Positions 5,902-8,145 of a stretch of 8,145 nt of DNA are shown piece after piece. The notes beneath the pieces are model-generated. The model did no database searches, was not told where the DNA came from, and saw only the letters and a list, made by a program, of their open reading frames with translations. The stretch comes from Phycisphaerales bacterium. Lineage in GTDB: Bacteria; Planctomycetota; Phycisphaerae; Tepidisphaerales; Tepidisphaeraceae. The translations under genes were made by a program, and so were the position numbers. The stretch is from positions 1 to 8,145 of the forward strand of contig JAQGHH010000107.1 in the NCBI GenBank assembly GCA_028288945.1, in the 5' to 3' direction. Position 1 is the stretch's first letter. Every line of letters begins with the position of its first letter.

Positions 5902-6897
5902 GTGACTGAAGCCATGCGTTTGCTCATCGTCATCGTGAACTACCGGACGGCGTCGCTCACCATCGACTGCCTCCGGTCGCTCGCCGACGAAGTTCCCGCC
6001 CTCACCGGAACCCGCGTCGTCGTGACCGACAACGCGTCGGGAGACGCATCGATAGGCGTGTTGACGGAAGCCATCGCCGCCAACGGCTGGCAGCAATGGG
6101 CCTCGCTGCTTCCGCTGGACCGCAACGGCGGGTTTGCCTACGGCAACAACGCCGCCATCCGCCCCGCCCTCGAATCCTCCGATCCGCCTGAATACGTGCT
6201 GCTGCTAAACCCCGACACGGTCGTCCGCCTCGGTGCGCTCCGACAGCTTCTGGACTTTATGGACCAGCACTCCAAAGTCGGCATCGCCGGCAGCCGGCTG
6301 GAAAATCCCGACGGTACGCCGCAACGGTCGGCGTTTCGCTTCCATTCGATCGGCAGCGAGCTCGAATCCGGGCTGCGGCTGGGGTTCGTGTCCAGAATGC
6401 TCAGCGACAAGGTCGTCGCACCTCCGGTACCGACGGAGGCAGGGCCGACGGACTGGGTGGCCGGCGCGAGCATGATCATCCGGCGGGAAGTCTTCCGTGA
6501 CATCGGGCTAATGGACGAAGGGTATTTCATGTATTTCGAGGAGGTCGATTTCTGCCTCCGCGCCAGCCGGGCGGGGTGGCCCTGCTGGTACGTCCCCGCA
6601 TCACGCGTGGTCCATCTCGTCGGCCAGAGCTCGGGCGTGACGGACGTGAAAAAAACGCGCAAGCGACGGCCTGCGTACTGGTTTGAATCGCGCCGCCGGT
6701 TTTTCGTCAACAACTTCGGTCGCCTGCGCGCCTTCTGTGCCAACGTCGCGTGGGCGACCGGCTTCGCCACCTTCCGCGCCCGGCAGTTCGTGCAGCGCAA
6801 AGCCGACACCGACCCGGCCTGCCTTTTGCGCGACTTCATCTGCTACAATTTCCTGTCCCCTTTTCCCGCCGCGGGAGGAGGACCGAAAACTTCATGA
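5902..6897 (+). CDS. Family-2 glycosyltransferase, rhamnosyltransferase (WbbL/RfbF)-like
   Basis: A 331-residue cytosolic GT-A enzyme, usual length for the rhamnosyltransferase-like GT2 group. These add a deoxyhexose or similar sugar to a lipid-linked acceptor. Motifs in order: IVIVNYRTASLTIDCLRSL (9-27), VVVTDNASGD (39-48), NGGFAYGNNAAI (75-86, the donor-site NxGFaxGNN motif), LLNPDTVV (101-108, in place of DXD), and GTPQRSAFRF (138-147). Then come WVAGASMIIRREVFRDIGLMDE (185-206) and YFEEVDFCLRASRAGW (211-226), with the ED catalytic pair, and VPASRVVHLVGQS. The start is GTG at 5902 or ATG at 5914 (residue 5). AAGGA (5895-5899) sits two bases from the first and fourteen from the second, so the choice is open. 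A stop at 5890-5892 rules out longer starts. The gene's last bases overlap the acetyltransferase start as ATGA. Activity on rhamnose specifically is not proven. Confidence 0.9.
   Translation: MTEAMRLLIVIVNYRTASLTIDCLRSLADEVPALTGTRVVVTDNASGDASIGVLTEAIAANGWQQWASLLPLDRNGGFAYGNNAAIRPALESSDPPEYVLLLNPDTVVRLGALRQLLDFMDQHSKVGIAGSRLENPDGTPQRSAFRFHSIGSELESGLRLGFVSRMLSDKVVAPPVPTEAGPTDWVAGASMIIRREVFRDIGLMDEGYFMYFEEVDFCLRASRAGWPCWYVPASRVVHLVGQSSGVTDVKKTRKRRPAYWFESRRRFFVNNFGRLRAFCANVAWATGFATFRARQFVQRKADTDPACLLRDFICYNFLSPFPAAGGGPKTS
6841..6849 (+). promoter_or_regulatory. Possible internal extended -10 promoter element
   Basis: TGCTACAAT matches the extended -10 pattern TGnTAnAAT, with hexamer TACAAT at 6844-6849. 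It lies inside the 3' end of the rhamnosyltransferase-like gene, 44 bases before the acetyltransferase ATG. No good -35 box lies at the usual distance. It could give extra transcription of the acetyltransferase gene but may be coincidental, since it encodes in-frame residues (C-Y-N). Confidence 0.2.
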
Positions 6898-7529
6898 CTA
6901 CGGACCAGATCGCACAACCCGCCTCCCGCCCCGCCGAGCCTACGATTCCCGGCTCGCGCAACATGAACCCGCCGGGCGTCGGGATATGGGCATTGCTGCG
7001 CGAAGACCTTAAAACCCACGGCGGCAACTGTTTCGAACAAGGCTTCTGGGCCGTCTCCACCCATCGCTTTGGAAACTGGCGAATGGGCCTGCCGCGGTGG
7101 ATCCGCCCGCCTTTCACACTGCTGTACCGATTCCTTTTCCGGTGGGTGCAATGGACCTGCGGGATCACGTTGCCCTACACGGTGAAACTCGGCCGCCGGG
7201 TGCACATCTGGCACCACGGCGGCATGGTCCTGCACGCCCACTCCATCGGCGACGACATCCATATCCGCCAGAACACGACCTTCGGCATTTCGCGCAAGGA
7301 CCGCCTCCACGAATTGCCGACGATCGAAGACCGCGTGGATTTGGGATGCGGCGCGGTGGTTCTCGGAAAAATAACCATCGGACATGACAGTGCGATCGGA
7401 GCAAACGCAGTGGTTTTGAAGGACGTGCCGCCAAATTCGGTTGCCGTGGGCGTGCCGGCGAAGGTGGTGAAGACGGGGGAAAAGAAGGAGCCGGAAGCCA
7501 GGAGCCAGGAGCCAGAAGAATACGGCTGA
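6894..7529 (+). CDS. Serine-acetyltransferase-like O-acetyltransferase (left-handed beta-helix, hexapeptide repeats)
   Basis: A 211-residue protein. After a ~25-residue flexible start it has IWALLREDLKTHGGN (31-45), the helical N-terminal part seen in serine acetyltransferase (CysE) and polysaccharide acetyltransferases of the WcaB/EPS kind. A hydrophobic segment (70-93) comes next. Hexapeptide turns follow: VKLGRRVHIWHHGGMVLHAHSIGDDIHIRQNTTFG (97-131; H107/H108 near the usual catalytic His), then VDLGCGAVVLGKITIGHDSAIGANAVVLKDVPPNSVAVGVPAKVV (148-192), which is the standard end of the fold. In a glycan locus it most likely O-acetylates sugar residues rather than making cysteine. The start overlaps the previous stop (ATGA), with AGGAGG at 6876-6881, twelve bases upstream. 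The final 17 residues (GEKKEPEARSQEPEEYG) are encoded by one arm and part of the loop of an inverted repeat, so this tail is probably not ancestral. Confidence 0.88.
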   Translation: MTTDQIAQPASRPAEPTIPGSRNMNPPGVGIWALLREDLKTHGGNCFEQGFWAVSTHRFGNWRMGLPRWIRPPFTLLYRFLFRWVQWTCGITLPYTVKLGRRVHIWHHGGMVLHAHSIGDDIHIRQNTTFGISRKDRLHELPTIEDRVDLGCGAVVLGKITIGHDSAIGANAVVLKDVPPNSVAVGVPAKVVKTGEKKEPEARSQEPEEYG

Positions 7530-7585
7530 CGCTTTCTGTCTTTTCTGGCTCCTGGCTCCCGGCTTCCGGCTCCTTCTTTTCCCCC
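7475..7585. repeat. 45-bp near-perfect inverted repeat with internal 7-base tandem units
   Basis: The left arm 7475-7519 pairs with 7541-7585. Of 45 positions, 43 are Watson-Crick, one is G·U (7518/7542) and one is A·C (7500/7560). The loop is 21 bases (7520-7540). Each arm contains consecutive GGAGCCA-like heptamers (about four in the left arm from 7487, with variants GGAGCCG, GAAGCCA, GGAGCCA, GGAGCCA), mirrored as TGGCTCC on the other side. The left arm lies within the acetyltransferase coding region, the stop codon 7527-7529 is in the loop, and the right arm ends at the base before the next ATG. No T-run follows, so it is not a classical terminator. The near-identity of the arms suggests recent origin or active correction, as in a small palindromic repeat or MITE-like insertion. 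Confidence 0.88.
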
Positions 7586-8145
7586 ATGCCCGACATCGGA
7601 CTCATTGCGATCGGCCGCAACGAAGGTGAACGCCTTCGGCGATGCCTTGCGTCCGTGGTCGGGCGCGGGCTTGTAGTCGTTTACGTGGACTCGGCTTCAA
7701 CGGACGGCAGCGCCGATCTTGCCCGCGCGATGGGCGTGGAGGTAGTGGACCTGGACATGTCACTCCCCTTCTCCGCCGCCCGGGCGCGGAACGCGGGGTT
7801 CGAGCGGCTTCTGCGCGTTTCCCCTGACGTGCGTTTCGTGCAGTTCGTCGATGGCGATTGCGAGATCGTCCCCGGCTGGATCGAGCGGGCGAAGCAGACG
7901 CTGGAAACCCATGGCGACGCTGCCGTTGTGTGCGGCAGGCGGCGCGAGCGGTTCCCCGAGCAGTCCCTCTATAACCGCGTCGCCGACATCGAGTGGAACA
8001 CGCCCGTGGGCGAGGCCAAGAGCTGCGGCGGAGACGCCATGATGCGCGTCGCCGCCTTCACTCAAGCCGGCGGGTATGACCCGTCCATCGTCGCCGGTGA
8101 AGAGCCCGAACTCTGCCAGCGCCTGCGGGCCAGAGACTGGAAAAT
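7586..8145 (+). CDS. Family-2 glycosyltransferase (partial, runs off right edge)
   Basis: The first 186 codons of a GT-A glycosyltransferase, still open at the window end. Motifs: IGLIAIGRNEGERLRRCLAS (4-23), YVDSASTDGSADLA (33-46), PFSAARARNAGF (61-72), the metal-binding VDGDCEIVPGW (88-98, D89/D91), RRRERFPEQS (118-127), CGGDAMMRVAAFTQAGGYD (147-165) and GEEPELCQRLRARDW (171-185). The last is the conserved acidic pair and R-L-R segment of GT2 enzymes that add hexoses. The protein should end after another 80-150 residues, outside the window. The start at 7586 is the first start codon in frame after the acetyltransferase stop and matches the family N-terminus. It has no Shine-Dalgarno site: the bases immediately upstream (TTCTTTTCCCCC) are the right arm of the 45-bp inverted repeat. 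Like its neighbours it probably acts on a lipid-linked glycan at the cytosolic membrane face. Confidence 0.9.
   Translation, partial: MPDIGLIAIGRNEGERLRRCLASVVGRGLVVVYVDSASTDGSADLARAMGVEVVDLDMSLPFSAARARNAGFERLLRVSPDVRFVQFVDGDCEIVPGWIERAKQTLETHGDAAVVCGRRRERFPEQSLYNRVADIEWNTPVGEAKSCGGDAMMRVAAFTQAGGYDPSIVAGEEPELCQRLRARDWK

Noticed and set aside
6750..6893. An N-terminal extension of the acetyltransferase from an ATG at 6750
   Set aside because: The segment lies inside the preceding glycosyltransferase gene in another frame and has no acetyltransferase similarity. The ATGA overlap at 6894 with an upstream AGGAGG is a better start.
7165..7620. A − strand open frame across the 45-bp inverted repeat
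   Set aside because: Because the repeat is palindromic, the − strand reads a peptide similar to the acetyltransferase tail. The rest is antisense to the beta-helix coding region and has no independent support.
1..8145. CRISPR array, tRNA, rRNA, transposase, phage or defence genes
   Set aside because: No regularly spaced repeats, RNA gene signatures or corresponding protein motifs were seen on either strand.

Overview
This window is a piece of a surface-polysaccharide (exopolysaccharide, capsule or O-antigen type) biosynthesis locus. All recognisable genes lie on the + strand, are tightly packed, and use GC-rich codons. The G+C content is high, roughly 60-65% by eye. Several neighbours overlap by the 4-base ATGA stop/start arrangement. 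The lipid-linked-sugar chemistry points to a bacterium that exports complex glycans, probably with a Gram-negative-type envelope. Planctomycetota would fit the mix of glycosyltransferases, the patchy Shine-Dalgarno sites and the repeat-derived hairpins, but that is a low-confidence guess because no taxonomic marker gene is present.

Layout. Positions 1-207 are the C-terminal end of a gene entering from the left, probably a family-2 glycosyltransferase. A 266-base gap follows. At 474-1640 is a GT-B glycosyltransferase of the GT4/Glycos_transf_1 type. A short gap holds a good sigma-70-like promoter (TTGGCA-N16-TATAGT). The next unit begins with a membrane-anchored GtrB/ArnC/DPM1-like polyprenyl-phosphate glycosyltransferase (1760-2914). 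It overlaps a polytopic O-antigen ligase/polymerase-like protein (2911-4350). After about 65 bases comes an ArnT/PMT-like GT-C glycosyltransferase (4418-5791). A 110-base gap filled by a 25-bp hairpin leads to a rhamnosyltransferase-like GT2 (5902-6897). This overlaps a serine-acetyltransferase-like left-handed beta-helix acetyltransferase (6894-7529). The end of the acetyltransferase gene and the following gap are a 45-bp, almost perfect inverted repeat. Another GT2 begins directly at its edge and runs off the right side (7586-8145+).

How the genes may work together (inference). The cytosolic GT4 and GT2 enzymes would build a lipid-linked oligosaccharide from nucleotide sugars, and the acetyltransferase would O-acetylate it. 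The GtrB-like enzyme would charge polyprenyl phosphate with one sugar. The GT-C protein could use that donor outside the membrane to decorate the chain. The Wzy/WaaL-like protein would polymerise or ligate the repeat units. No flippase, chain-length regulator, initiating phosphoglycosyltransferase or export pore lies in the window, so the locus must continue on one or both sides.

The least ordinary elements are the two long hairpins. The second supplies the last 17 codons and the stop region of the acetyltransferase, and the next start codon directly abuts it. Also unusual is a 24-codon mini-ORF that bridges the ligase and GT-C genes with ATGA overlaps at both ends. I found no CRISPR array, tRNA, rRNA, insertion-sequence transposase, defence gene or convincing novel system.
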